From Acidimicrobiia bacterium (lineage in GTDB: Bacteria > Actinomycetota > Acidimicrobiia > Acidimicrobiales > JACDCH01): a DNA stretch of 11,017 nucleotides. The stretch spans positions 1-11,017 of the forward strand of contig JACDCH010000311.1 in assembly GCA_013694495.1 (NCBI GenBank), in the 5' to 3' direction. Below the pieces are notes generated by a model. It saw only the letters and a list, made by a program, of their open reading frames with translations. It had not been told where the DNA came from and did no database searches. Position numbers and translations under genes: made by a program. This document shows, in pieces, positions 1 to 8,488 of this stretch. Position 1 is the stretch's first letter. Each line of letters begins with the position of its first letter.

Positions 1-1
1 C

Positions 2-541
2 ACGGCGGCCGCACCGCCCCCGCCGCCGCCCCGCCGGCCCGAGGTCGTGGCCGCCGTCAGCCGCAAGCGCATCCCCTACTGGGCGGTCCCCGCCCTCGTC
101 GCGCTGCCGGGCTGGGCCTTCCTCTACGCCTACACGCTCGACCCCCGCGTCGAGGAGAGCCCGGCCATCGCCGCCGGGCGCGAGATCTACACGAGCGCCG
201 GCTGCGCCGGCTGCCACGGCGCGACCGGTGGTGGCGGCGTCGGGCCGGCCTTCGCCGACGGTGCCGTCGTCGAGACGTTCTCCAACTTCGAGGACCACGT
301 CCTGTGGGTCGAGCTCGGCTCGCAGGGGTGGCCCGAGGAGACCTACGGCGACACCGACGAGCCGGTCCTCGGCTTCAACGGCCAGCCCATGCCCGCCTTC
401 GGCGACCGCCTCTCCGAGGAGGAGATCCTCGAGGTGGTCCGCTTCGAGCGCGAGGTCGTTTCCGGCTTCGGCTGCGAGGCGGCGCTGGCGGAGGCCACCG
501 GCGAGGAGTGCGAGCCCGGCACCGAGGCCGCCGCCGAATAG
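2..541 (+). CDS. Membrane-anchored c-type cytochrome (class I), 5' end probably outside the window
   Basis: This is likely a small electron-carrier cytochrome c held to the outer face of the membrane by an N-terminal helix. Counting from the GTG at 47, a basic stretch (residues 6-8) precedes a hydrophobic segment at about 11-31. The single haem-binding motif CAGCH is at 53-57, followed by a Gly-rich GxGP loop. The likely distal ligand is Met115 in the sequence QPMPAFG. The tail carries two further cysteines, Cys143 and Cys155, which could form a disulfide, and ends in an acidic Ala/Glu stretch. The frame is open upstream to base 2 and reads as an Ala/Pro-rich segment. The GTG at 47 has only a badly spaced GAGG before it, so I think the gene starts outside the window; a start at 47 remains possible. 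The following gene may act on isoprenoid quinone, which fits a respiratory role. The exact electron partner cannot be told from the sequence. Confidence 0.85.
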   Translation, partial: TAAAPPPPPPRRPEVVAAVSRKRIPYWAVPALVALPGWAFLYAYTLDPRVEESPAIAAGREIYTSAGCAGCHGATGGGGVGPAFADGAVVETFSNFEDHVLWVELGSQGWPEETYGDTDEPVLGFNGQPMPAFGDRLSEEEILEVVRFEREVVSGFGCEAALAEATGEECEPGTEAAAE

Positions 542-547
542 CGGCGC

Positions 548-566
548 CGCTCCGTAGAACGGAGCG
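548..566 (+). other. Short perfect stem-loop between the cytochrome and reductase genes
   Basis: CGCTCCGT and ACGGAGCG form a perfect 8-bp stem around a 3-nt AGA loop, beginning 7 nt after the cytochrome stop codon. No T tract follows, so it is not a canonical intrinsic terminator. It may be an RNA-processing or 3'-end-protecting hairpin, or part of the next gene's leader. It overlaps the first base of the upstream candidate GTG start (566) of the next gene, which is one reason to prefer the start at 608. Confidence 0.4.
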
Positions 567-607
567 TGAGTAGCCACTCGGGCCCGGGCCCGGCCACACT
601 GCGAGGC

Positions 608-1888
608 GTGACCACGAACGGCACCGCCACCGAGCGCCACGACGTCCTCGTGGTCGGCGGGGGCCCCGGCGGCTCGGCCGCCGCCTACTGGCTGGCGAAG
701 GCCGGCATCGACGTCGTGGTCGTCGAGCGCAAGACGTTCCCCCGGGAGAAGACCTGCGGCGACGGCCTCACGCCCCGGGCCGTGCACCAGCTGCAGGAGA
801 TGGACCTCGAGCCGGCCATCGTCGCCGCCGGCCACCACCGCTACGACGGGCTCCGGGCCATCGCCCACGGGATCACCCTCGAGCTGGCGTGGCCCGAGCA
901 CCCCGTCTTCCCCAGCTACGGCTACGTCGTGCGCCGCCGCGACCTCGACCAGCTCGTGGCGGCCAACGCAGTGGCGGCCGGCGCCACCCTCCACGACGGC
1001 ACCGAGGCCGTGGCGCCCGTGGTCGACGGCGGCCTCGTGCGGGGCGCCGTCGTCAAGGACAAGGCAACGGGCCTCGCCCGCGAGATCCGGGCCCGCTACG
1101 TGATCGTGGCCGACGGGGCGAACTCGCGCTTCGGCCGGGCCCTCGGCGCCAGCCGCAACCGCGGCTTCCCGCAGGGCATGGCGATCCGCGGCTACTACGA
1201 GAGCCCCCTGCACGACGACCCCTGGATCGAGTCGGCCCTCGACGTGCGCGACCGGGCCGGCCACAGCCTCCCCGGCTACGGGTGGATCTTCCCGGTGGGC
1301 GACGGGACGATCAACGTCGGCATCGGCCTGCTGTCCACCTTCCGCGACTGGAAGTCGGTGAACACGTCCCACCTGATGGACGAGTTCGCCCACACCGCAC
1401 CGGCGTACTGGGGCATCTCGCCCGAGACGTCGACCGGACCGCCGACCGGTGGCCGCCTCCCGATGGGCGGCTCGGTGACGCCGAACGTCGGACCGACCTG
1501 GGTGCTGGTGGGCGATGCCGCCGGCACCATCAACCCGTTCAACGGCGAGGGCATCGACTACGCCTACGAGACGGGCCGGCTGGCTGCGTCGCTCGTGGCC
1601 GAGGCCCTCCGCACCGGCGACGGCATGGTGCTCCAGCAGTACCCGACGCTGCTCGACGCCGAGTACGGCCTCTACTTCAAGGTGGCCCGCCTCTTCGCCA
1701 AGGTGATCGGCAACCCGGAGCTGCTGGCCCGGCTCACGCAGGTCGGCATGCACAGCCGCACGCTCATGGAGTGGGTGCTGCGGATCATGGCCAACCTGCT
1801 GCGGCCCGAGGAGATCGGCCCGGCCGAGGCCGTCTACAAGGCCGTGGCCCAGCTGGTCCGGGTCGTGCCGGAGTCGCTCGCCTCCTAG
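608..1888 (+). CDS. Geranylgeranyl reductase family FAD-dependent oxidoreductase
   Basis: This is a flavoprotein of the family that saturates double bonds in isoprenoid chains, such as geranylgeranyl groups or the menaquinone side chain (as the mycobacterial MenJ does). From the start at 608 (426 residues) the N-terminal Rossmann FAD motif GGGPGG is at 17-22, with a strand-ending Glu at 40. A CGDG motif is at 50-53, PGYGWIF at 222-228, and the second FAD motif GDAAG at 302-306, followed by an NPFNGEG loop typical of the family. Length is normal. A GTG at 566 would add 14 residues, but it sits on a hairpin and has weak sequence similarity to the family. The 608 GTG is preceded by CACACT seven bases upstream, an imperfect -10. 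Genes of this family are often next to respiratory complex genes in actinobacteria, and a cytochrome c lies just upstream. Acting on menaquinone is therefore an inference; membrane lipid or carotenoid precursors are alternatives. Confidence 0.88.
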   Translation: MTTNGTATERHDVLVVGGGPGGSAAAYWLAKAGIDVVVVERKTFPREKTCGDGLTPRAVHQLQEMDLEPAIVAAGHHRYDGLRAIAHGITLELAWPEHPVFPSYGYVVRRRDLDQLVAANAVAAGATLHDGTEAVAPVVDGGLVRGAVVKDKATGLAREIRARYVIVADGANSRFGRALGASRNRGFPQGMAIRGYYESPLHDDPWIESALDVRDRAGHSLPGYGWIFPVGDGTINVGIGLLSTFRDWKSVNTSHLMDEFAHTAPAYWGISPETSTGPPTGGRLPMGGSVTPNVGPTWVLVGDAAGTINPFNGEGIDYAYETGRLAASLVAEALRTGDGMVLQQYPTLLDAEYGLYFKVARLFAKVIGNPELLARLTQVGMHSRTLMEWVLRIMANLLRPEEIGPAEAVYKAVAQLVRVVPESLAS

Positions 1889-2207
1889 TGGTCCCGCTCG
1901 TGGGTTCGTCGGTGTATTCGGCGAGCACTGGGCGCCGCCGGCGCACCTCGCGGGCCACGTCGAGCCCCCACGGGCCCGGCGGCATGCGGTGGTCGACGAC
2001 GAGCACGTCGGGCCGGCGGTCTTCGCAGAGGGCGAGCGCCTCGGCACCGTCGGCGCCCACCGCCACGACGTCGTGGCCGTCGAGGCCGAGGTCGAGGGCG
2101 GCCAGCTCGCGGGCGTCGGGGTCGTGGTCGACGACGACCACCGAGCGGGCCCCGCCGACCGGCGGCCGCCCGCCCTCAGCGCTCGTCGGCGGGCTCGAGT
2201 CGCTCAT
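1785..2207 (-). CDS. Truncated response-regulator receiver (REC) domain ORF, possibly a gene remnant
   Basis: The N-terminal half resembles a CheY-like receiver domain. From the ATG at 2207, strand 1 is VVVVDHD (23-29) with the acidic pocket residues Asp27 and Asp29. The phosphoacceptor is Asp72 in VLVVDHRMP, 45 residues further, the usual spacing. Strand 4 ends in YT with Thr99 in the switch position. Similarity then stops: there is no helix 4, no strand 5 with the conserved Lys, and no helix 5. The last ~38 residues are Arg/Pro-rich and mostly antisense to the end of the geranylgeranyl reductase gene, overlapping it by 104 bp. The ORF begins 32 bp inside the end of lgt, so it could be translationally coupled. 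A GTG at 2141, just after the lgt stop, is an alternative start. Whether it makes a stable protein is doubtful; it may be a decaying regulator left after a deletion. The REC identity is fairly clear; its functional status is not. Confidence 0.55.
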   Translation of the reverse strand: MSDSSPPTSAEGGRPPVGGARSVVVVDHDPDARELAALDLGLDGHDVVAVGADGAEALALCEDRRPDVLVVDHRMPPGPWGLDVAREVRRRRPVLAEYTDEPTSGTTRRRATPARPGPAGPRPCRRPRPGRSPRAAAGWP

Positions 2208-3165
2208 CGCCGTCGCCGGTCGCGGCGGCGGGCTCGGCGCCAGCTTCGTCGTCGTCGAGCTCATCGGCGTCGAGCTCGGCGGCTGCGCCGTCGTCGACCA
2301 CGGACTCGCCGTCTGCGTCCCCTGCAGCCGCGGCCCCGGTGTCGGCGGACGGGCCCGGGGCGGCCTCGGCCAGCTTGGGCCGCACGACGGTGAAGATCCA
2401 GATCGACGCCAGGGCGATGGCGGCCATCAGGTACTGGGCGCCGGTGAAGCCGAGCACGGTCTCGTCGTTCACCCTGAGGAAGTCGGTGCCGAAGCGGGAC
2501 AGGCCGTAGACGAGGCAGAACGTGCCCATGAGCGTGCTGGGCCCGAGCCGCCGGCGCGACAGGAAGCCGAGGAGCACGAACAGGGCGAGCAGGTACAGCA
2601 GCTCGTACAGCGCAGTGTTGTGGAACACGGTGCCGGGCACGAGGCGGGTGTCGCCGAGGAAGTCCTCGCGCACCGCACCGCCGTCGTAGCGCGAGCCGAG
2701 GAAGAACGACGTGGCCGAGCCGAAGTGCTCGCCGACCGAGTAGCAGCCGATGCGGCCGATGGCGAGGCCGATGGACAGGCCGAGCGCGTACCCGTCGGCC
2801 GCGATCCAGCGCTGGCGCCGGTTCCACCGGCGGAAGAACGGGACGCCGAACACGATGGCGCCCAGGAAGCCGCCGGAGAACTGGAGGCCGCCCTCCCACA
2901 CCGCGATGAGGTCGAGGGGCGACTCGATCTGGTCCCAGTGAGAGATGTCCCACGTGATGCGGGCGCCGATCACGCCGGCCACGACCAGCCGCGTGGCCAT
3001 GCGGTACGTCTCCTCGCGGGGTATGCCGGCGCGATCTTCGATGTAGCGACCGGCGATCCACGACCCCAGCAGCACGCCCAGCCCGACCATCAGACCGAAC
3101 GTGCGCAGCTCGAAGAAGCCGAGGTCGATCGTCGGGAAGGTCGTGTAGGGGATCGCGGCTAGCAC
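2176..3165 (-). CDS. lgt: Prolipoprotein diacylglyceryl transferase (Lgt), divergent, with acidic tail
   Basis: Lgt moves a diacylglyceryl group from phosphatidylglycerol to the lipobox cysteine of preprolipoproteins in the cytoplasmic membrane. The protein starts with the family-typical IPY..FP segment and has about seven hydrophobic helices (roughly 15-41, 56-74, 92-111, 125-144, 186-202, 210-225, 243-261). The signature region GRIGCYSVGEHFG (137-149) holds Arg138, matching the essential Arg143 of E. coli. HNTALYE (182-188) corresponds to HP..LYE, and SRFGTDFLR (223-231) carries the second essential Arg. Differences from E. coli are Ser97 where catalytic His103 sits (FSGG for FHGG) and Cys141 for the signature Asn. 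Residues 266-329 are an unusual Asp/Glu/Ala-rich cytoplasmic tail. The start is a GTG with no Shine-Dalgarno; TACGGT lies eight bases upstream. It lies 48 bp after zwf. A lipoprotein substrate is encoded at 10235-11002. Confidence 0.93.
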   Translation of the reverse strand: MLAAIPYTTFPTIDLGFFELRTFGLMVGLGVLLGSWIAGRYIEDRAGIPREETYRMATRLVVAGVIGARITWDISHWDQIESPLDLIAVWEGGLQFSGGFLGAIVFGVPFFRRWNRRQRWIAADGYALGLSIGLAIGRIGCYSVGEHFGSATSFFLGSRYDGGAVREDFLGDTRLVPGTVFHNTALYELLYLLALFVLLGFLSRRRLGPSTLMGTFCLVYGLSRFGTDFLRVNDETVLGFTGAQYLMAAIALASIWIFTVVRPKLAEAAPGPSADTGAAAAGDADGESVVDDGAAAELDADELDDDEAGAEPAAATGDGDERLEPADER

Positions 3166-3173
3166 CGCGTTCG

Positions 3174-3179
3174 ACCGTA
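3174..3179 (-). promoter_or_regulatory. Putative -10 element (TACGGT) for lgt
   Basis: On the minus strand TACGGT fits the actinobacterial TANNNT -10 pattern and ends eight bases before the lgt GTG. This spacing would start the transcript at or within about two bases of the start codon, matching the absence of a Shine-Dalgarno sequence. No convincing -35 is seen. It would give lgt its own promoter in addition to read-through from zwf. Confidence 0.3.
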
Positions 3180-3186
3180 GTCCGGC

Positions 3187-3200
3187 GGCCCGGCCGGGCC
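3187..3200. other. Perfect 14-bp GC palindrome in the zwf-lgt gap
   Basis: GGCCCGGCCGGGCC is its own reverse complement and lies in the 48-bp gap between the end of zwf and the start of lgt. As RNA it could fold into a 5-bp stem with a GGCC loop. There is no T tract, so a terminator call is not supported. In DNA this rich in G and C such palindromes arise easily by chance; a partial transcription-attenuation or binding site is only a possibility. Confidence 0.25.
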
Positions 3201-3213
3201 CGTGGTCAAGCGG

Positions 3214-4652
3214 TCAGGACGTGGGGTGCTCGCCGGGGGCGAGCGGCACCGTCCAGCCACCGACGTCGGCGGCCAGGGCGTCGGCCTCGTCGGGGCCCCA
3301 GGACCCCGGTTCGTAGAGGTGGACCGACGGCGGATCGGTGAGGACCGGGTCGCAGATGCGCCACTGCTGCTCGATGGCGTCGGCCCGGCCGAAACGACGG
3401 TGGTCGCCCTCCATGGCGTCCTCGAGCAGCCGCTGGTAGGCCTCGGCCCGGCGGCCGAACACGGCCTCGTGGCGCACCTCGAGGTTGACCGGGCGGCTGT
3501 GCAGCTCGTCTCCCGGGGCCTTGGCCTGCAGGTGCAGGATGATGCCGTCGTCGGCGCCGAGCCGGAAGCGCAGGTGGTTCGGGTCGTCGCTCAGGCTGGC
3601 GGCGGCCGAGCCGAACAGCTGGCTTGGTGGTGCCTTGAACTGCACGATCGCCTCGGTGGCGGTGCCCGAGAGGTTCTTGCCCGCCCGGATCAGCCACGGC
3701 ACGCCCGACCACCGCCACGAGTCGATCTCGAAGCGCACGGCCACGTAGGTCTCGGTGTCGGTCCCGCCCCGCACGCCGTCCTCGTCGACGTAGCCGCGGT
3801 ACTGGCCCCGCACCACCTGGTCCATCTCGAAGCTCTCGATCTGGCGGAAGAGCTTGACCTTCTCGTCGTGGAGGCCGGTGGCGTCGGCCGCCACCGGCGG
3901 CTCCATGCCGAGGAGGGCGACGATCTCGAGGAGGTGGTTCTGCACGACGTCGCGCAGGGCGCCGACCTCGTCGTAGAACTTGCCCCGGCCCTGCACGTCG
4001 AACTGCTCGGACATCGTGATCTGCACCGACGACACGAAGTTCCGGTTCCACACCGGCTCGAGCATCGAGTTGGCGAATCGGAACACGAGCAGGTTCTCGA
4101 CGGGCTCCTTGCCGAGGAAGTGGTCGATGCGGAACACCGACTCCTCCGGGAAGACGGCATGGACGACGTCGTTGAGCTCCCGGGCCGACCCGAGGTCGCG
4201 CCCGAACGGCTTCTCGACCACGAGCCGGGCGGCGCCGATGCCCCCGCAGCCGGCCACCCCCTGGATGACGTCGTCGAACATCGCCGGTGGGATGGCGAGG
4301 TAGTACAGCGGCCGCTCGGAGCCGGCCTTGCCCATCACCTCGGCCAGCGCCTGGAACGTCGAGCCCTCGCGGTAGTCGCCCGACACGTAGGTCATCCGCG
4401 AGGCGACCGCGCCGAAGGCCTCTTCGTCGATGGGCTCGTCCTTCAGGGCGGCGAGCACGGACTCACGGGCCCGCTCCCGCAACTGGTCGTCCGACCACGA
4501 CGACGACGAGACGCCGATCACCGGCGCGCCGAAGAGCGTCCCTTCCTTCTCCATGCGGTACACGGCAGGGAAGAGCTTCTTGCGGGCCAGGTCGCCGGTG
4601 GCGCCGAACAGCACCAGGGCGTCGGAAGTGGACTTGCCCTCGACGGGGGCCA

Positions 4653-4653
<1 letters not shown>
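3214..4653 (-). CDS. zwf: Glucose-6-phosphate dehydrogenase
   Basis: This cytoplasmic enzyme oxidises glucose-6-phosphate to 6-phosphogluconolactone with NAD(P)+, the entry step of the oxidative pentose phosphate pathway. The protein has 479 residues, a normal length. The dinucleotide motif GATGDLARKKL spans 17-27, EKPFGRD is at 147-153, and the substrate-binding signature RIDHFLGKE is at 175-183 with Asp177 and His178. The catalytic base is His240 in VVQNHLL; these numbers coincide with those of the well-studied Leuconostoc mesenteroides enzyme. The ATG at 4653 shares one base with the stop codon of gnd (TGATG), so translation is probably coupled. The open frame continues far upstream inside gnd, but without family similarity. 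The gene follows pgi and gnd in one transcription direction. No opcA-like activator gene is in the window. Cofactor preference cannot be settled by reading alone. Confidence 0.97.
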
Positions 4654-5635
<982 letters not shown>

Positions 5636-5639
<4 letters not shown>

Positions 5640-7207
5640 CCCTGTGCCTCCCAGCCCGTGAGGTCGTCGAGCGTCACCCTGGCCGCCCGCAGGCCACGCG
5701 AGCGGAGCGTCTCCAGGTCGCCCGCCGCTTGGGCCTGCTTGAGCGTCGAGAACGTGTACGGCGCGCCGGGGATGTCGAGGTCGACGGGGTCGTCGCCGAC
5801 GACCTGCAGGAACACACCCCGGGGCGGGCCGCCCTTGTGGAACTGGCCGGTGGAGTGCAGGAAGCGGGGGCCGAGCCCGAACGTGGTGGCGACGCCGAGG
5901 CGGTCGCGGATGGCGAGGCGCACCTGCTCGAGGTCCTGCACGGCCTCGCTGGCCGGATCGACGTAGGCCTGGATGGCCACGTAGTCACCCGCCACCACCT
6001 GAGCCAGCACTGCGCTGGCGGGCTGCTCGGGGACGACCGGCGCCGTGCCGGCGTCGAGCACCTTCTGCGTGGCGGCCTTGGCCGCGGCCACGTCGGGCTG
6101 GTCGAACGGGTTGATGCGCAGCGCAGCGCCGCACAGCGCGGTGGCGGCCTCCCACAGCAGCACCTGGGCCCCGAGATCGACGACGAGGTCGGCGCCCTCG
6201 ACCCCGAACCCGAGGCGCAGGACGGGATGGCCCTCGGCCTCCAGCACGTCGAGGCCGTCGCGGTCGTCGTCGCCGGGGTCGCCGATGACGACGAAGAGGC
6301 GGTCGTCGCCGTACGCGTCGGGGGTGCCGAGCGCCTCGCCGACGACGGGGAGCACGCCGGTGCCGCGCTTGCCGGTGGACTCGGCGATCAGCTGCTCGAC
6401 CCAGAGGCCGAACGTGGCGATGCGGTGGTCGAGGACGAACGTGAGCTTGTCGCGACCGGTGCGGGCGCCGGCTGCCATGGCCGCCGCCAGCCGGGCCGCG
6501 AGGTTGGCGTCGACGGCGGCAGCGAGGTCGCCGGCGAGGAGGTCGGCGGCCCCGTCGAGGAGCCCGTCGACGGAGACACCGGCGAGGACGGCGGGCACGA
6601 GCCCGAACAGCGACAGGGCCGAGTAGCGGCCGCCGATGTCGGGCGGGTTCTCGAACGTGGCCCGGAAGCCGCGCTCCACCGCCAGCGTCGACAGGTCCGA
6701 GCCGGGATCGGTGGTGGCGGCGAAGCTGCCCGGCTCGGGGTGCTCGGCCCAGAACCGCTCGACGTGGCTGCGGGTCTCGATGGTCGACCCCGACTTCGAC
6801 GCAGCCAGGAACAGGGTGCGGGCCGGCGGCCAGTCGGCGGTGACCCGGCCCACAGCGGCCGGGTCGGTGGTATCGAGCACCTCGAGATCGAGTCGGTCGG
6901 GACGGGACCCGAACGTGCGGTCGAGGACCTCGGGGAACAGCGAGGACCCGCCCATGCCGAGGACGACGGCCCGCTCGAGGCCGTCGGCCCCGCACTCGTC
7001 GGCGAACTCGAGGAGCCGGGGCACCTCGGCCCGCATCGAACCCGGGCAGTCGAGCCAGCCGAGGCGGTCCGCGATCTCGGTGGGGTCGTCGGCCCAGAGC
7101 GTGTGATCCCGCGCCAGCAGGCGGCCGACCGCGTCGCGCCCGGCGAGGTCGTCGAGGACCGTGGCCGCTTCGTCGGCCAACGGCCCCAGTCCCTCGTCGA
7201 GCTCCAT
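5636..7207 (-). CDS. pgi: Glucose-6-phosphate isomerase (transaldolase-linked Pgi type)
   Basis: The protein interconverts glucose-6-phosphate and fructose-6-phosphate, feeding the adjacent dehydrogenases. It has 523 residues from the ATG at 7207. The first sugar-isomerase (SIS) domain has GMGGSSL at 84-90 and the phosphate-binding SKSGSTIET at 137-145. A GGRYSALS segment follows, and the C-terminal STGQFHKGGP is at 452-461 with the likely active-site Lys458. The overall pattern resembles the isomerase half of the bifunctional transaldolase/phosphoglucose isomerase found in actinobacteria, here without a transaldolase domain. In that group the gene is often next to tal, gnd and zwf; no tal is present in this window. 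The start lies 11 bp after the hemL stop, with an AGGG element just upstream acting as a weak Shine-Dalgarno. The frame stays open upstream into hemL, but that part shows no family similarity. Confidence 0.93.
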
Positions 7208-7218
7208 GGGCCCTGTTC

Positions 7219-8466
7219 TTAGTCGGCGCTCTCGGAGGCCGCGACCGCCGCCGCGGCGACGACCTCGTCGACCAACTCGTCGGTGTGAGCCAGGCCCGGG
7301 AACAGGACCTCGTAGGCGCCGGGGGCGAGGGCGACCCCCCGGCGCAGCATGGCGTGGAAGAAGCGGGCGTAACGCTCGGTGTCGGTGCCCTTGGCCGTGA
7401 CGTAGTCGACCGGCGCCGACGCGGTGAAGAACAGGCCGACGAGCGAGGCGACGCGGGGCGCGACCGCGCCAGGGACCGCGGCGGCCAACCCGTCGGCCAG
7501 CCGGGCGGCGGTGCGCTCGAGGGTGCGGTAGGCGTCGTCGTCGAGGTGCTCGAGGGCGGCGAGGCCGGCGGCGGTGGCGAGCGGGTTCCCGGACAAGGTG
7601 CCGGCCTGGTACACCGGGCCGAGCGGGGCGACGACCGACATCACGTCCTCGCGACCGCCGTAGGCGCCGATGTTGAGGCCGCCGCCGATGACCTTGCCGA
7701 ACGTCGTGAGGTCGGGGCGCACGCCGAACAGCGCCTGGGCGCCGCCTCGGGCGACGCGGAAGCCGGTGATCACCTCGTCGAACACGAGCAGCGCTCCGAC
7801 CCGGTCGCACTCGGCCCGCAGGCCCTCGAGGAACCCGGGCGCGGGCGGGACGAGGCCCATGTTGGCGGCGACCGGCTCGACGATCACGCAGGCGGTGGCG
7901 TCGCTCAGCGTGGGCACGACGTTGTAGGGCACGACGAGGGTCTCGGCCACCTGGGCGTCGGTGACGCCGGCCGAGCCCGGGAGGCCGAGCGACGCCAGGC
8001 CGCTGCCCGACTCGGCCAGCAGCGCATCGCCGTGGCCGTGGTAGTTGCCGGCGAACTTCACGACGACGTTGCGGCCGGTGAACCCACGGGCGACGCGGAT
8101 CGCCGTCATGGTGGCTTCGGTGCCGCTCGACACGAGGCGGATCAGCTCGCAGCTCGGGACCCGCTCGGCGATGGCCTCGGCGAGCAGCACCTCGCGCTCG
8201 GTGGGGGCGCCGAAGCTCGTGCCGTGCTCGGCCGCCGCCTGCACCGCCTTGACCACGGACGTGTGGGCGTGCCCGAGGATCACCGCGCCGTAGCTCTGGA
8301 CGAGGTCGACGTAGCGGGTGCCCTCGACGTCCCACACCTGGGCGCCCTCGCCCCGGTCGACGAAGTACGGGGTGCCGCCCACCGAGCGGAAGGCCCGCAC
8401 CGGGGAGTTGACCCCGCCCGGGATCACCCGCTGGGCCCGGTCGAACAGCTCCTCGTTGGTCGGCAT
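7219..8466 (-). CDS. hemL: Glutamate-1-semialdehyde 2,1-aminomutase
   Basis: This PLP enzyme turns glutamate-1-semialdehyde into 5-aminolevulinate in the C5 route to haem and other tetrapyrroles. The 415 residues match the family length. The opening IPGGVNSPVRAF (15-26) is diagnostic of GSA aminomutases as opposed to other class III aminotransferases. SSGTEA (113-118) binds the PLP phosphate, NYHGHGD is at 141-147, FDEVITGFR at 229-237 carries the PLP-ring Asp230, and the Schiff-base lysine is Lys258 in TFGKVIGGGLNIGAYGG. In the last motif Asn-Ile replaces the usual Pro-Val. The ATG at 8466 has no Shine-Dalgarno, but TAGCCT lies six bases upstream, suggesting a leaderless transcript. It is transcribed towards pgi with an 11-bp gap, so haem synthesis and sugar-phosphate genes may share a transcript. 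HemB, the next enzyme in the pathway, is encoded on the same strand beyond one opposite gene. Confidence 0.96.
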   Translation of the reverse strand: MPTNEELFDRAQRVIPGGVNSPVRAFRSVGGTPYFVDRGEGAQVWDVEGTRYVDLVQSYGAVILGHAHTSVVKAVQAAAEHGTSFGAPTEREVLLAEAIAERVPSCELIRLVSSGTEATMTAIRVARGFTGRNVVVKFAGNYHGHGDALLAESGSGLASLGLPGSAGVTDAQVAETLVVPYNVVPTLSDATACVIVEPVAANMGLVPPAPGFLEGLRAECDRVGALLVFDEVITGFRVARGGAQALFGVRPDLTTFGKVIGGGLNIGAYGGREDVMSVVAPLGPVYQAGTLSGNPLATAAGLAALEHLDDDAYRTLERTAARLADGLAAAVPGAVAPRVASLVGLFFTASAPVDYVTAKGTDTERYARFFHAMLRRGVALAPGAYEVLFPGLAHTDELVDEVVAAAAVAASESAD

Positions 8467-8472
8467 GGGGCG

Positions 8473-8478
8473 AGGCTA
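8473..8478 (-). promoter_or_regulatory. Putative -10 element (TAGCCT) for hemL
   Basis: The minus-strand hexamer TAGCCT ends six bases before the hemL ATG, the distance expected when transcription starts on the start codon. It matches TANNNT and is identical to the hexamer before hemB. The spacing to the divergent gene is so small that any -35 would lie within that gene; none is obvious. Confidence 0.35.
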
Positions 8479-8483
8479 GGAAG
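8478..8483 (+). promoter_or_regulatory. Shine-Dalgarno AGGAAG deciding the start at 8489
   Basis: AGGAAG is complementary to the 16S rRNA tail and stands five bases before the GTG at 8489, but overlaps the GTG at 8483. It therefore favours the downstream start. It also implies a leadered transcript whose promoter lies within the 5' part of the divergent hemL gene. Confidence 0.45.
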
Positions 8484-8488
8484 TGGCC

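Noticed and set aside
343..630. Minus-strand frame opposite the cytochrome and the gene junction
   Set aside because: It is antisense to the conserved haem-protein C terminus, and its Ser/Arg/Pro-rich product matches nothing recognisable.
1276..1554. Minus-strand 92-residue frame inside the reductase gene
   Set aside because: It overlaps conserved family motifs of the reductase in antisense and has no own start signal or similarity.
889..3162. Very long + strand open frame crossing the reductase, receiver ORF and lgt
   Set aside because: It is a shadow in another frame of well-recognised genes; composition is Arg/Pro/Gly/Glu-rich with no family pattern. High G+C makes stop codons rare.
3204..3209. 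TTGACC on the minus strand as a -35 for lgt
   Set aside because: The spacer to TACGGT is 24 bases, too long for a normal promoter, and no -10 is found at 17 bases.
7208..8335. Upstream extension of the pgi frame through hemL
   Set aside because: It lies in another frame of hemL on the same strand and lacks family similarity; a fusion with a transaldolase domain was looked for and not seen.
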